This document shows positions 26,337 through 34,291 of a stretch of DNA of 64,000 bases, piece by piece; position 1 is the first letter of the stretch; each line of letters starts with the position of its first letter. The stretch is from DATAEE01 sp036258175 (GTDB lineage Bacteria; Acidobacteriota; Vicinamibacteria; Vicinamibacterales; 2-12-FULL-66-21), in the NCBI GenBank assembly GCA_036258175.1, contig DATAEE010000083.1, positions 1-64,000 on the forward strand, given 5' to 3'. The notes below the pieces were generated by a model. That model was not told the DNA's origin. It did no database searches and saw nothing but the letters and a program-made list of their open reading frames with translations. A program made the position numbers and the translations under genes.

Positions 26337-27358
26337 CGCAGCTCGTCGACGTGCGCGGCCAGGATCTCGTGCAGCCGGCCGAAGCGGGACTGGCGGTGGA
26401 GATTGTCCCGCACGTGGCGCAATGTTCTCGGCATGTACTGAATGTAGACCGGATTCCCGCGGGTCGTCGTCTGGTAGCCGAACGTGCCAAGCGCTTTCAG
26501 GTTGCGCTGAAGGGCCATCACATCGAAGCGATCGCGGAACGCGCGAGCCTCATTGGTGCGTTCGCCGAGCGACAGAAAGTGCGTGACGAGATCGTCCGCC
26601 GTCTGCTCGGGAATGTCGACGTACGAGTCCCGCAAGAGCGACACGAGATCGTAGGTATCGGGACCCATGCGCGCGTCCTGGAAATCGATCGCGTACAGGC
26701 GCCCCTGGTGCAGCATCAAATTCCGACTGTGATAGTCGCGGTGACAGAGCACGTGCGGTTCGGTGGCCAGCTCTTCGACGATCGTGCGAAATTCCGTGGC
26801 GAGTGCGGCCCGCGCCGCCGCTGGCAGATCGATGCCGCGGTACGCCTTGAGAAAATGCTTCGCAAAAAAATCGAGCTCCCATCCGAGCTTCTCGACGTCG
26901 AAGGCGATGCCGTACGGGAGGAAGGCCGGTGACGCCAACTCCGCGCCGCGACGTTGCAGCACCTCGAGGATCGCAACCGCCTGGCGGTAATGCGCGATGT
27001 GCTCGCTGACGGAGGCCGCGCCGACGTGCGCCTGCAGCGTCACGTCACCCAAATCCTCGAGGACCAACACGCCCAGGTCGTCCGCATGATCGAGTATCGC
27101 GGGAATCGGTACGGGCATTCGTGCAAGCAACTCTGCGACGTTGACGAACGGCAGCGTCGCGTAGTCGATCGGCCCTGCGTGCAGCGCCAACACGGTAGTG
27201 GGGCCGTCCGGGACGAGAATGCGGAAGTACCGCCGATCCGAGGCGTCGCCGGTGAGCGGCACGACGCGCGCCGCGCGCGCGGTAAGGCCACTGCGGTCCA
27301 GATAAGCCCGGACTCGCGTCTGTGCCGCCTCAGCGTCGATGGTCAGCCTGGTGGTCAT
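26333..27358 (-). CDS. Sugar kinase of the APH family, AmgK-like (MurNAc/GlcNAc 1-kinase)
   Basis: A 341-residue aminoglycoside-phosphotransferase-fold kinase. The catalytic loop LCHRDYHSRNLMLH lies near residue 202 and the metal-binding aspartate in AIDFQDARMGP near 225; the N-lobe begins with LTGDASDRRYFRI. In Pseudomonas AmgK phosphorylates N-acetylmuramic acid and GlcNAc at the anomeric position for direct UDP-MurNAc salvage, and its partner MurU is a nucleotidyltransferase. The next gene upstream in the transcript is such a nucleotidyltransferase, which is why I prefer AmgK. Its stop codon is provided by a REP-like element. Confidence 0.8.
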   Translation of the reverse strand: MTTRLTIDAEAAQTRVRAYLDRSGLTARAARVVPLTGDASDRRYFRILVPDGPTTVLALHAGPIDYATLPFVNVAELLARMPVPIPAILDHADDLGVLVLEDLGDVTLQAHVGAASVSEHIAHYRQAVAILEVLQRRGAELASPAFLPYGIAFDVEKLGWELDFFAKHFLKAYRGIDLPAAARAALATEFRTIVEELATEPHVLCHRDYHSRNLMLHQGRLYAIDFQDARMGPDTYDLVSLLRDSYVDIPEQTADDLVTHFLSLGERTNEARAFRDRFDVMALQRNLKALGTFGYQTTTRGNPVYIQYMPRTLRHVRDNLHRQSRFGRLHEILAAHVDELR

Positions 27359-27371
27359 GTCGAACCCCTGG

Positions 27372-28286
27372 TCATAGTGGCGCGGTGATCACGCCCTGCT
27401 CGCCGCGGACGACCGCTTGCCGCTCGAACCGCGCGCCCGGCGGGACCGCGACGTCGTCTGCCACGACGCACTCGACGAGCGAGGCGCCGTCGCCAACGTC
27501 AACACGATCCCACAGCACCGAACGGGTCACGTGCGCGCCTGAATGAATCGTGCAGTCCGCCCCACGAAGGCTATGAGCAGCGTGTTCCTGTGCCGCCACG
27601 CGCAGCGACGTCTCGAGATAGTCGGACGGCGTACCGATGTCGTCGAACGAGGCGTCGCAAATGAATGCGCGGATGGCATCCGGCCGCGCTTTTATGAGCG
27701 ACGGATACAGCGCTCCGATCGAACTGGACGGGCGATCGTCCGGCACGCCGGCGAAGACGGTTGCTTCCACGACCTGCACGCCGATGAAGTGAAAGTTGGG
27801 TCCTGTATTCGTGAACCCGCACACGACATCGTCTCGCACGACGACCCCTCCATAGTACTCGGGACGCGGGTTCGGTATGAGCGCCATCGTAACGAGCGCG
27901 CCCGAACGCTCGTGCGCTTCGACGACCGCGGAGAGGGGTACATCAGTCAGCGTGTCACCGTTGATGACCAGAAACCGATCGGTCTCCAGGATCGACAGAG
28001 CCTTGCGCGGGCCACCGGCGGATCCGAGCAAGGGCTGTTCCCAGGAGTAGCGCACACGCAGACCGGTTCCGCCGCCGTCGCCGATCTCGCGCGCAATCGT
28101 TTCGGGACGATAGTGCAGATTGAGGACAGCCTCGGTGACACCGCTCGCGGCCAGCCACCGCAGGATACGAACGGCAAGCGGAACACCCGCCACGGGCAGC
28201 GCTGCCTTTGCGCGCGCGAGGCTGAGGGGACGTAGGCGGGTACCGAGACCGGCCGTGAGGACCAGGGCGCGATCGACGCCGGTCAA
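27372..28286 (-). CDS. Nucleotidyltransferase, MurU-like
   Basis: A 304-residue sugar-1-phosphate nucleotidyltransferase. The nucleotide-binding motif LTAGLGTRLRPLSLARAK stands near residue 10 and the metal-binding aspartate in VINGDTLTD near 105. With the adjacent AmgK-like kinase it would form the recycling route that bypasses de novo UDP-MurNAc synthesis. It starts with TTG at 28286, overlapping the CYTH gene stop by 4 bp. The C-terminal part has left-handed-helix-like repeats (ADCTIHSGAHVTRSVLW), a feature closer to general NDP-sugar pyrophosphorylases, so other substrates remain possible. Confidence 0.8.
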   Translation of the reverse strand: MTGVDRALVLTAGLGTRLRPLSLARAKAALPVAGVPLAVRILRWLAASGVTEAVLNLHYRPETIAREIGDGGGTGLRVRYSWEQPLLGSAGGPRKALSILETDRFLVINGDTLTDVPLSAVVEAHERSGALVTMALIPNPRPEYYGGVVVRDDVVCGFTNTGPNFHFIGVQVVEATVFAGVPDDRPSSSIGALYPSLIKARPDAIRAFICDASFDDIGTPSDYLETSLRVAAQEHAAHSLRGADCTIHSGAHVTRSVLWDRVDVGDGASLVECVVADDVAVPPGARFERQAVVRGEQGVITAPL

Positions 28287-28843
28287 ATGTCCTCGAAGAT
28301 CATGTCCCGGCCCGTCAGGCCGAACGCCACGCGCTCGGTGAGGAAGAGCGCGCGATACGAATCGAGGATGTAATCCGATGGCCCGCGTCCCACCGCTTCC
28401 GCCATTGCCGCGATGCCACGTTCGCTGCCTTCGATCTCGACGTACGTTCCAACGGGAGTCTCGTCGATCGCGACGATCACATCCTCGTGCGAGTACTCCT
28501 CCCGGTACTTCTGATAGCGGAACCAGACGTGGAAGCCTGATTCTTCGAGCACTCTCAGCAGGACCTCGCCGTCGGCGACAACCGTTTCTAACTCTTCGCG
28601 CACTTTCATCGCGGAGGGTTCGACCGGCCCTTTGAAGGTGAGGCGGCTCTTGCCGTTCTCGAGCCGCACACGCAATACGCAGCGCCGCCGACGCAACGAC
28701 TCGTCGTCGGTGTCCAGGAGATGGTCGTCCTGCAAACGGCGGCCGCGAAGAGGTGTGGCGCCTGCCGCCTCGATCGCCGCTCGTGCCTCGTCGGGGGAGC
28801 CGAACCGGAGCTTGATCTCCCGTTCGATGCTCGTGCTCAGCAT
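28283..28843 (-). CDS. CYTH-domain protein (class IV adenylate cyclase/triphosphatase type)
   Basis: A 186-residue protein with the CYTH signature E-x-E-x-K as EREIKL at residues about 7-12, the paired basic and acidic residues VLRVRLENGKSRLTFKGP near 60 and an ExEG near 132 (YVEIEGSE). CYTH proteins hydrolyse inorganic or nucleoside triphosphates or act as class IV adenylate cyclases; sequence alone does not decide. ATG 28843 is chosen because GGAGG lies 5-6 nt upstream. It leads the CYTH-murU-amgK group. Confidence 0.85.
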   Translation of the reverse strand: MLSTSIEREIKLRFGSPDEARAAIEAAGATPLRGRRLQDDHLLDTDDESLRRRRCVLRVRLENGKSRLTFKGPVEPSAMKVREELETVVADGEVLLRVLEESGFHVWFRYQKYREEYSHEDVIVAIDETPVGTYVEIEGSERGIAAMAEAVGRGPSDYILDSYRALFLTERVAFGLTGRDMIFEDI

Positions 28844-28912
28844 GGGAGCCTCCGTGTCGACGCGACGAAAGCGCGCATTATATGCCGGCGATTTCCGGAG
28901 ATGCACGCTGAT

Positions 28913-29788
28913 TCAAACAGCTTCAACCGTAGATCGCGGCAGATACACGCTGACGAGCGGGCGCGGCGACTCGGCGAGTCGGCCACGCCAGAGCCAGTGG
29001 CGAACGAACACATACATCGTGAAGTACTCGAGGGCAAATGCCGGAAAACCCAGATAGCCAAGCACAGGCATCTCGAAAATCTTGACGTCGGGCAGAATGG
29101 GCACATTGTAGACCCATCGGGCACGCGCCCAATAATTCCAGAACTCCCACAGAAACCCACAGATGAGCCCGGAGAGCATGAGCGAACCGGCGCGCGTCGG
29201 CCATAAGCCTGCTCGCCCTGCAAAAAGCCAGTCGGCGCCGAGCCGCGCGTTGATCGGATCGAGCAGAAAGATGAAGCCGGGCCAGACAGGCGCGGCCAAC
29301 CATGGACTTGGCCAGATAAACGGGAGGATGAGCATGACCAGGCCGACCGCTATCGATGCCATCTGGGCCGAAGACATCCGTGGCGCCGGCAGCTGGCGGC
29401 GGTCCGTCTCCGGCGCACGGAGGGTCGCAGCGAGATCGGCGGTCTCGAAGATGGCCGGCGAGATCGTCGCGAACGCCGCCCACGCGTCCCCGAAGTACCT
29501 CAGAGGCGGGTCGGGCAGGTTCAGGTAGTCCCAGCTGTCGATGAAGGGGTTGTAGCACTCGAACACGAGCCAGAGCGGAATCGACAGGATCGCGAGGAAC
29601 GCGAACTCGGCGGGGGCGCTGCGGATCCACGACGAACCACAGCGATTCCAGACGATGGCGTCGACGAGCAGAATGTAGGCGGTCCAGGCGACTGCCGTGT
29701 GCCACGTCCAGAACGGCTCGATGCGCGCGAGCGTCCCCGCCTCCGATACGAGAAGTACAGCGAGTCCGACCCAGCCGTAGAGTGGCAT
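28913..29788 (-). CDS. Integral membrane protein of unknown function
   Basis: A 291-residue protein with about seven membrane helices and many Trp/Phe residues (GWVGLAVLLVSEAGTL, WTAYILLVDAIVWN, CGFLWEFWNYWARARW). I do not recognise a named family with confidence. The conserved-looking WEFWNYW and FECYNPFIDSWDY motifs suggest a defined fold rather than a random hydrophobic protein. ATG 29788 overlaps the stop of the methyltransferase gene by 4 bp (ATGA), so the two are cotranslated. The open frame upstream is a shadow of that gene. Confidence 0.7.
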   Translation of the reverse strand: MPLYGWVGLAVLLVSEAGTLARIEPFWTWHTAVAWTAYILLVDAIVWNRCGSSWIRSAPAEFAFLAILSIPLWLVFECYNPFIDSWDYLNLPDPPLRYFGDAWAAFATISPAIFETADLAATLRAPETDRRQLPAPRMSSAQMASIAVGLVMLILPFIWPSPWLAAPVWPGFIFLLDPINARLGADWLFAGRAGLWPTRAGSLMLSGLICGFLWEFWNYWARARWVYNVPILPDVKIFEMPVLGYLGFPAFALEYFTMYVFVRHWLWRGRLAESPRPLVSVYLPRSTVEAV

Positions 29789-30981
29789 CACGTGACGCGC
29801 ACGCGGTAGGAGAGACCCTTGAGCGAAGGCTGCCCGACGCCCTTGCTGAAGATCATCACTTTGTGCGTGCTGCCGAGACCGCCGGGAAGCATGAGGGTCT
29901 TCGCCTGGTTGGTCCTCTCTACTCCTGCACGCTCCAGCAAGCCGAGACCGAGAAGGAAGTAGGTTTGATCGGTTATGCCGAGAGTAGTGAAGCCGGCGCG
30001 CTCGGCTGAGAGCCTTACGGCCGTCAGGTCGACGTGGGACGTGATATCGCGCTCGCCCGGGTCGCGCAGCCAATCAGAAGTCTGAGACGCGGCTCGATGG
30101 CTGGCAAACGTCGTCAACGTTCCGGTCGCGTGGCTGCCTGAATAAAGCTCGCGCGCCTCATGCCCGTAGTCGATGAGCACGAGAAACCCGCGCTCGATTC
30201 TCCGACCGGCCGTCGCTATCCAATCATCCGCGGCCAGATTGATCTCAGCGCGGCCGCCTGCTTGGAGAGCGATGCCTCCGCGATCGAGATGGGCCTGAAG
30301 GGCCGGTGTCGACGGCGCGGCTTCGATCTCGACCAGGGTTCCGTTCTGATCGGCAACAAAGATTTCTTTCAATCCCTCCTGGCGCATGACGACGACGTGG
30401 ACAGGGAAGGCGTCGAGCAGCTCGTTGGCATAGACGACCCCTACTGTGCAGTCCGGCAGTTCAGCGAGGGTCGATGATTCGGAGCGCGCGTCCTCGCGAA
30501 GTTGTCGCGCGTGATGCTGGAGGGTCTCCGCTTGCGTGCCGGTCGCCGTGCCACTGCGGTCGACGAGCGTCATCCGCGTCCGCTCGTAGAGATCGGGCCG
30601 CTCGCGCTGGAGTGCGTCCAGTACGTCGCGCGCGAGGCGGCCGTCACCCGCTGCCGCCTCGACGAGATCCAGCGGGGCCTGGGGCTTAGGGCCTGGGGCT
30701 TGGCAATCGCCGCTCAGACTGTCGAAGCACTCTGCAATCTGGACCGCCAGCAATTCTCCGAAGAGCGAGCCCACGTCGACGCTCGTGTAGAAATCGCCGC
30801 CTCGGCCGGACCGCCGGCCGGCACGCGTGTAGTAGCCATATTCAGGGTGATACAGGGCGAGTTCGATGAACGCAGCGGCGGTGATTGGGCCGTCCGTGCG
30901 AATGCGATCGCGGACGAGAGAGAGGAGCGAGTTGCACCTCAGTGCTGAATGCTGAGCGCTGAATGCTGAGTGAACGGCCAC
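29788..30981 (-). CDS. MidA/NDUFAF7-type SAM-dependent methyltransferase
   Basis: A 397-residue member of the DUF185 family. Features are YHPEYGYYTRAGRRSGRGGD near residue 45, GDFYTSVDVGSLFGELLA, and the SAM loop DLVEAAAGDGRLA near 108 in place of the usual E-x-G-x-G-x-G form. The human homologue methylates an arginine of complex I subunit NDUFS2; the bacterial target is unknown. The first 14 residues (HSAFSAQHSAL) are encoded by a heptamer repeat, so the true start is uncertain; GTG 30981 is the only conventional start upstream of the conserved part. A second heptamer array encodes a linker just before the SAM loop. Confidence 0.85.
   Translation of the reverse strand: MAVHSAFSAQHSALRCNSLLSLVRDRIRTDGPITAAAFIELALYHPEYGYYTRAGRRSGRGGDFYTSVDVGSLFGELLAVQIAECFDSLSGDCQAPGPKPQAPLDLVEAAAGDGRLARDVLDALQRERPDLYERTRMTLVDRSGTATGTQAETLQHHARQLREDARSESSTLAELPDCTVGVVYANELLDAFPVHVVVMRQEGLKEIFVADQNGTLVEIEAAPSTPALQAHLDRGGIALQAGGRAEINLAADDWIATAGRRIERGFLVLIDYGHEARELYSGSHATGTLTTFASHRAASQTSDWLRDPGERDITSHVDLTAVRLSAERAGFTTLGITDQTYFLLGLGLLERAGVERTNQAKTLMLPGGLGSTHKVMIFSKGVGQPSLKGLSYRVRVT
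30674..30703. repeat. In-frame heptamer array (GGGGCCT family) in the methyltransferase
   Basis: Four tandem heptamers on the plus strand: GGGGCCT, GGGGCTT, AGGGCCT, GGGGCTT, then GG. On the coding strand they encode CQAPGPKPQAP, a loop between the N-terminal part and SAM motif I. The same unit occurs at 43998-44053. Confidence 0.8.
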
Positions 30982-31011
30982 TCAGCATTCAGCATCTCAG
31001 ATTCAGCAGTG
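30940..31011. repeat. Heptamer hairpin (TGCTGAA family) between the HtrA and MidA-type genes
   Basis: Two 33-nt arms (30940-30972 and 30979-31011) made of TGAATGC/TGAGCGC-type heptamers pair with a 6-nt loop AACGGC. The innermost 15 bp match perfectly. The right arm contains the GTG start and the first codons of the methyltransferase, and the outer end lies 2 bp from the HtrA stop codon. Confidence 0.8.
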
Positions 31012-31013
31012 AT

Positions 31014-32579
31014 TTACGGCTTGGTGATCGTCAGGAACACTTCCTGACCGTCGCCGGTCCGCCCACGGCGCCAGACGAGCAACGACGCCGTATCACCCGA
31101 GCGAATGCTCTGCAGCTCGCGGCGAACATCGGTCGCGCTGGACACTGGCCGAGTGTTCACCTGAAGGATGATGTCCCCCTCGACCACGTTCCCGGCTTCC
31201 GCCGCGCTGCCGCGATCGACCGATGTAACGAGCGCGCCGGAGAGGTCCGACGGCAGTCTAAACCGCCGGATGGCCTCGGCGCTGAGCGGCGTCAGCTCCA
31301 TCCCGAAGCCGGTCTCGATCGTTTCTTCGGTGCTTTCGGGCTCCTCGGTCGTTCGAGCGCCCTGCTCCTCGTCGAGATCCAGTTCCTCAACGGTGACGTT
31401 AAGCGATTGCGTCTGGCCTTTCCGCACAACCTTTAGGGGCACCGTCGTGCCCGGCTTCGTCCGCACGACCTGATTGACGAGGTCGGAACTGTCCTTCACC
31501 GGCTTACCGTTGTATTCCATGATCACGTCGCCCGGCTTGAGACCGGCCGAGTCCGCAGGACCCGCCTTGGTGACGGTCGTGATGAGCGCGCCCTCGCGCC
31601 GCGGGAGGCCGAGCGCCCGAGCCTGGCTCTCGGTGAACTGCCGCGAGTTGACCTGCACGCCGATGCGGCCGCGCGTGATCTTCCCGGTACGAAGCTGCGG
31701 CAGCAGCTCGCGCACGAGGTTAATCGGCGTGGCGAACCCAATCCCGATGTTCGCAGACCGCTGATCCGTAAAGATAGCCGTGTTGATGCCGACGACCTCG
31801 CCGCGGACGTTGAGCAGCGGGCCGCCAGAATTGCCAGGGTTGATCGCCGCGTCCGTCTGGATCATCGGCTGTTCGCGCTGTGCGACGCCGCTGCCAGGTA
31901 CCTGGCGCCCTAGAGCGCTGACGACGCCTACCGTGACGGTGTGGGACAGGTTGAACGGGTTCCCGATGGCCATGACCCAGTCACCCGGCTGCAGCTGGTC
32001 CGAGTCGCCGAACTTGACGACTGGCAGTGCCTCGCTCGGCTTTTCCGAGAGCTGAATCAGCGCGCTGTCAGTAATCGGGTCTCGCCCGACTACCTTGGCG
32101 TCATAGATGTCGCCGTTCGAGTTGAAGAGCGCGACCCGGATCCGATCCGCGCCTTCCACGACGTGGTTATTCGTCAGGATGAATCCATCCTTGTCGACAA
32201 TGAACCCCGTGCCGGCGCCCTCGCTGAACTGTTCGGGTGGCTGACGCCGGCGGGTGTCCGGGCCCGGCTGCGCGCGGCCGCCGCCAAAGAAGCGCTCCAT
32301 GAAGTCGTCGCCGCCGAAGAACTCGGTCAGCTCGCGCGTGCGCCGGCGCGCCTCGGTCCGGATGTTCACGACGGCCGGACTCTGCGCCTTCGCGATGTTC
32401 CGGAACGTCGCGGCATCGACCGGCCCGGCCAGCGGCGCGCTGTTCGCCGGCGGAAGCGAGACCGTCTGCGCCGAGGAGGACGACGACATGTCGAGGCGGG
32501 ACGCGATGACCATCCCGACCGCGATCGATGCGATGACTATGAGAACTGTGTAGAAGAGAGTTGTTTTCTTCGTTGACAT
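31014..32579 (-). CDS. HtrA/DegP-type periplasmic serine protease
   Basis: A 521-residue protease: N-terminal membrane anchor (residues 8-27), trypsin-like domain with the catalytic His in NNHVVEGAD near 140, Asp near 170 (DPITDSALIQL) and Ser in GNSGGPLLN near 248, then PDZ1 (about 300-390) and PDZ2 (about 430-515). These enzymes degrade or refold misfolded envelope proteins. A Q-loop-proximal insert rich in Arg/Gln (RAQPGPDTRRRQPPEQF) sits in the LA-loop position. It lies 50 bp downstream of the M24 gene and may be cotranscribed. Confidence 0.95.
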   Translation of the reverse strand: MSTKKTTLFYTVLIVIASIAVGMVIASRLDMSSSSSAQTVSLPPANSAPLAGPVDAATFRNIAKAQSPAVVNIRTEARRRTRELTEFFGGDDFMERFFGGGRAQPGPDTRRRQPPEQFSEGAGTGFIVDKDGFILTNNHVVEGADRIRVALFNSNGDIYDAKVVGRDPITDSALIQLSEKPSEALPVVKFGDSDQLQPGDWVMAIGNPFNLSHTVTVGVVSALGRQVPGSGVAQREQPMIQTDAAINPGNSGGPLLNVRGEVVGINTAIFTDQRSANIGIGFATPINLVRELLPQLRTGKITRGRIGVQVNSRQFTESQARALGLPRREGALITTVTKAGPADSAGLKPGDVIMEYNGKPVKDSSDLVNQVVRTKPGTTVPLKVVRKGQTQSLNVTVEELDLDEEQGARTTEEPESTEETIETGFGMELTPLSAEAIRRFRLPSDLSGALVTSVDRGSAAEAGNVVEGDIILQVNTRPVSSATDVRRELQSIRSGDTASLLVWRRGRTGDGQEVFLTITKP

Positions 32580-32629
32580 ACCGTTGTTCTTCCTTAAAGC
32601 GCTTGACGCGTTTGTCTGCTCATTCGTTC

Positions 32630-33811
32630 CTAAACGGTCACGATCTCGGTTTGAGCCGGTCCGGTGACGGTGGCCTCGCCATCGCCGTAATAGATATTGA
32701 CTTCAGTCCGTACGCCGAAGCGATCGAAATACACTCCGGGTTCTATCGTGAAACCGGTGCCCGGAAGCAATCGACGGTCGTCGTGGGTTTCGTAATCGTC
32801 CATGTGGACGCCGTTGCCGTGGACGGTCCCGCCGAGGCTGTGTCCGGTCCGATGGATGAACGCTTTTCCGTAGCCGGCGCGCTCGATGACCTCTCGCGCC
32901 GCCCGATCGACCTGCCATCCGCGCAGGTCCCGCCGCTCGCGAGCCGAGGCCTGGACGAGCTGGATCGCGGCGTCCCGTCCGTCGCGAATCGCGCCGAACG
33001 CGCTGCTGAACTCAGCCGGCACAGACGAGCCGGTGAACCCCACCCACGTGATGTCCGCAAAGACCGCGCCATCCGTCGGAAGCTTTCCCCATAGATCGAG
33101 CAGCACTAGCTCATTGGCGCGAATGACACGGTGCGCCTCTGGCGACGGCAGGTAATGCGGGCTCCCCGCATTCTCCATCGCCGCGACGACGGGCGGCGAA
33201 TCGGTTACCAGTTCCTCGTCGGAAAACCACTCCATCATCTTCTGCTGCAGCTCGTATTCGTCCCATGCGCCGCGCTCGCGCATGGTCGACCGGAGGGCTT
33301 CGAACGCGCGGTCCTTGATTCGATACAGCCGCTCGGATGCCGCGCGATGCGACGCCAGTGCCTCGGCGCTCCATGACGCCTCGAAACGCTGCACGAGATC
33401 GCCCGATGACACGATGTCGACGCCGAGCGACCGCACCGCCTCGAACGTGCCCGCGTCCACCCGCGACACGTACGGGATAGCGCCCTGCGGTGAATACTCC
33501 ATGGCGACGCGCTGGCAGCCGTCGAGCAGGCGCCGCAGGCCCGCTTCGAGCTCGCGGCGGCCAGCATACGCTTCCTTTGTCCCCGGAAGCCCGTCGAGAT
33601 TATGACGCTCGATCGCGTGAACCAGTCCGCGCGGCGCCCCGGAAGCTGGGATCAGGTAGTACCAGCGGCGCGTCGTCAACTTGCCCGACGAGCCCGCCAG
33701 GCCGGCTAACGTGGCCGCGATGGGGTTCGATCCGTGGAAATCGTAAAGCAGCCAACCGTCCAGTCTGTCGGCCGCGAGCGCGCGCTGGACGGCAGGGACG
33801 TCGAACAGCAT
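32630..33811 (-). CDS. M24 family metallopeptidase (Xaa-Pro aminopeptidase type)
   Basis: A 393-residue creatinase-fold peptidase. Metal ligands appear in LLDLWGKLP and FADITWVGF (aspartates), GHSLGGTVHG (histidine), FTIEPGVYF and VRTEVNIYY (glutamates). The N-terminal domain starts with VPAVQRALAADRLDGWLLYDF split as VPAVQRALAADRLDG and WLLYDF. It would remove N-terminal residues, typically before proline. ATG 33811 was chosen as the start of the conserved N-domain; the open frame upstream is a shadow of the archease gene on the other strand. Confidence 0.9.
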   Translation of the reverse strand: MLFDVPAVQRALAADRLDGWLLYDFHGSNPIAATLAGLAGSSGKLTTRRWYYLIPASGAPRGLVHAIERHNLDGLPGTKEAYAGRRELEAGLRRLLDGCQRVAMEYSPQGAIPYVSRVDAGTFEAVRSLGVDIVSSGDLVQRFEASWSAEALASHRAASERLYRIKDRAFEALRSTMRERGAWDEYELQQKMMEWFSDEELVTDSPPVVAAMENAGSPHYLPSPEAHRVIRANELVLLDLWGKLPTDGAVFADITWVGFTGSSVPAEFSSAFGAIRDGRDAAIQLVQASARERRDLRGWQVDRAAREVIERAGYGKAFIHRTGHSLGGTVHGNGVHMDDYETHDDRRLLPGTGFTIEPGVYFDRFGVRTEVNIYYGDGEATVTGPAQTEIVTV

Positions 33812-33817
33812 CCTACG

Positions 33818-33825
33818 AGTATAAA
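33818..33825. promoter_or_regulatory. Overlapping divergent -10 boxes between the M24 and archease genes
   Basis: The 40-bp divergent gap carries TATAAA on the plus strand (33820-33825) and TATACT on the minus strand (33818-33823), sharing bases. The two promoters, if real, would exclude each other. No strong -35 boxes are seen. Confidence 0.35.
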
Positions 33826-33851
33826 TAAGACGCGGGAGATCGGAGGAAAGT

Positions 33852-34283
33852 TTGACGCCGCAAGGGTTTACGTTCGTGGACCATACCGCCGACGTGGCCG
33901 TCCGCCTGCGTGGCGCGACGCTCGATGATCTCTTCGCGGCCGCCGCCGGCGCGCTGACGGCGGTGATCACGGTGCCGGAGGCCGTGGTGCCGAGACGCTC
34001 GTTCACGGTCGCGCTCGAAGCGTCCGACCTCGAGCTCCTGCTCGTCGACTGGGTGGGGGAACTGTTGTATCGGTTCGAGACCGAGCAGCTGCTGGTCGCG
34101 ACCGCGCAGGCCCGCCTCGCGGAGCAAGGCGGGCGGTGGCGCGTCAATGCCGAGATCTCCGGTGAAACGCGCGATCCGGCACGCCATCCGATCAAAGTCC
34201 TCGTGAAGGCGGTGACGTTTCACGGGCTTCGGATCGAGCGTGGCCCGGATGGCTACGAGACGTTGCTCGTGTTTGATATTTGA
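33852..34283 (+). CDS. Archease (RtcB cofactor)
   Basis: A 143-residue archease. It opens with the conserved F-V-D-H-T-A-D-V-A-V-R and carries HPIKVLVKAVTFHGLRI near residue 115, with the catalytic-site residues in FVDHTAD, ELL-x-x-W and the final D of VFDI. Archease accelerates RtcB guanylylation and allows multiple turnover. The start is TTG at 33852, supported by GGAGG 5 nt upstream. It overlaps rtcB or precedes it by 8 bp depending on the rtcB start. Confidence 0.95.
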   Translation: MTPQGFTFVDHTADVAVRLRGATLDDLFAAAAGALTAVITVPEAVVPRRSFTVALEASDLELLLVDWVGELLYRFETEQLLVATAQARLAEQGGRWRVNAEISGETRDPARHPIKVLVKAVTFHGLRIERGPDGYETLLVFDI

Positions 34284-34291
34284 CGTTCGAC

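Noticed and set aside
28913..30073. Longer form of the integral membrane protein
   Set aside because: The first 95 residues are Arg-rich and lie within the methyltransferase gene; ATG 29788 starts a membrane helix.
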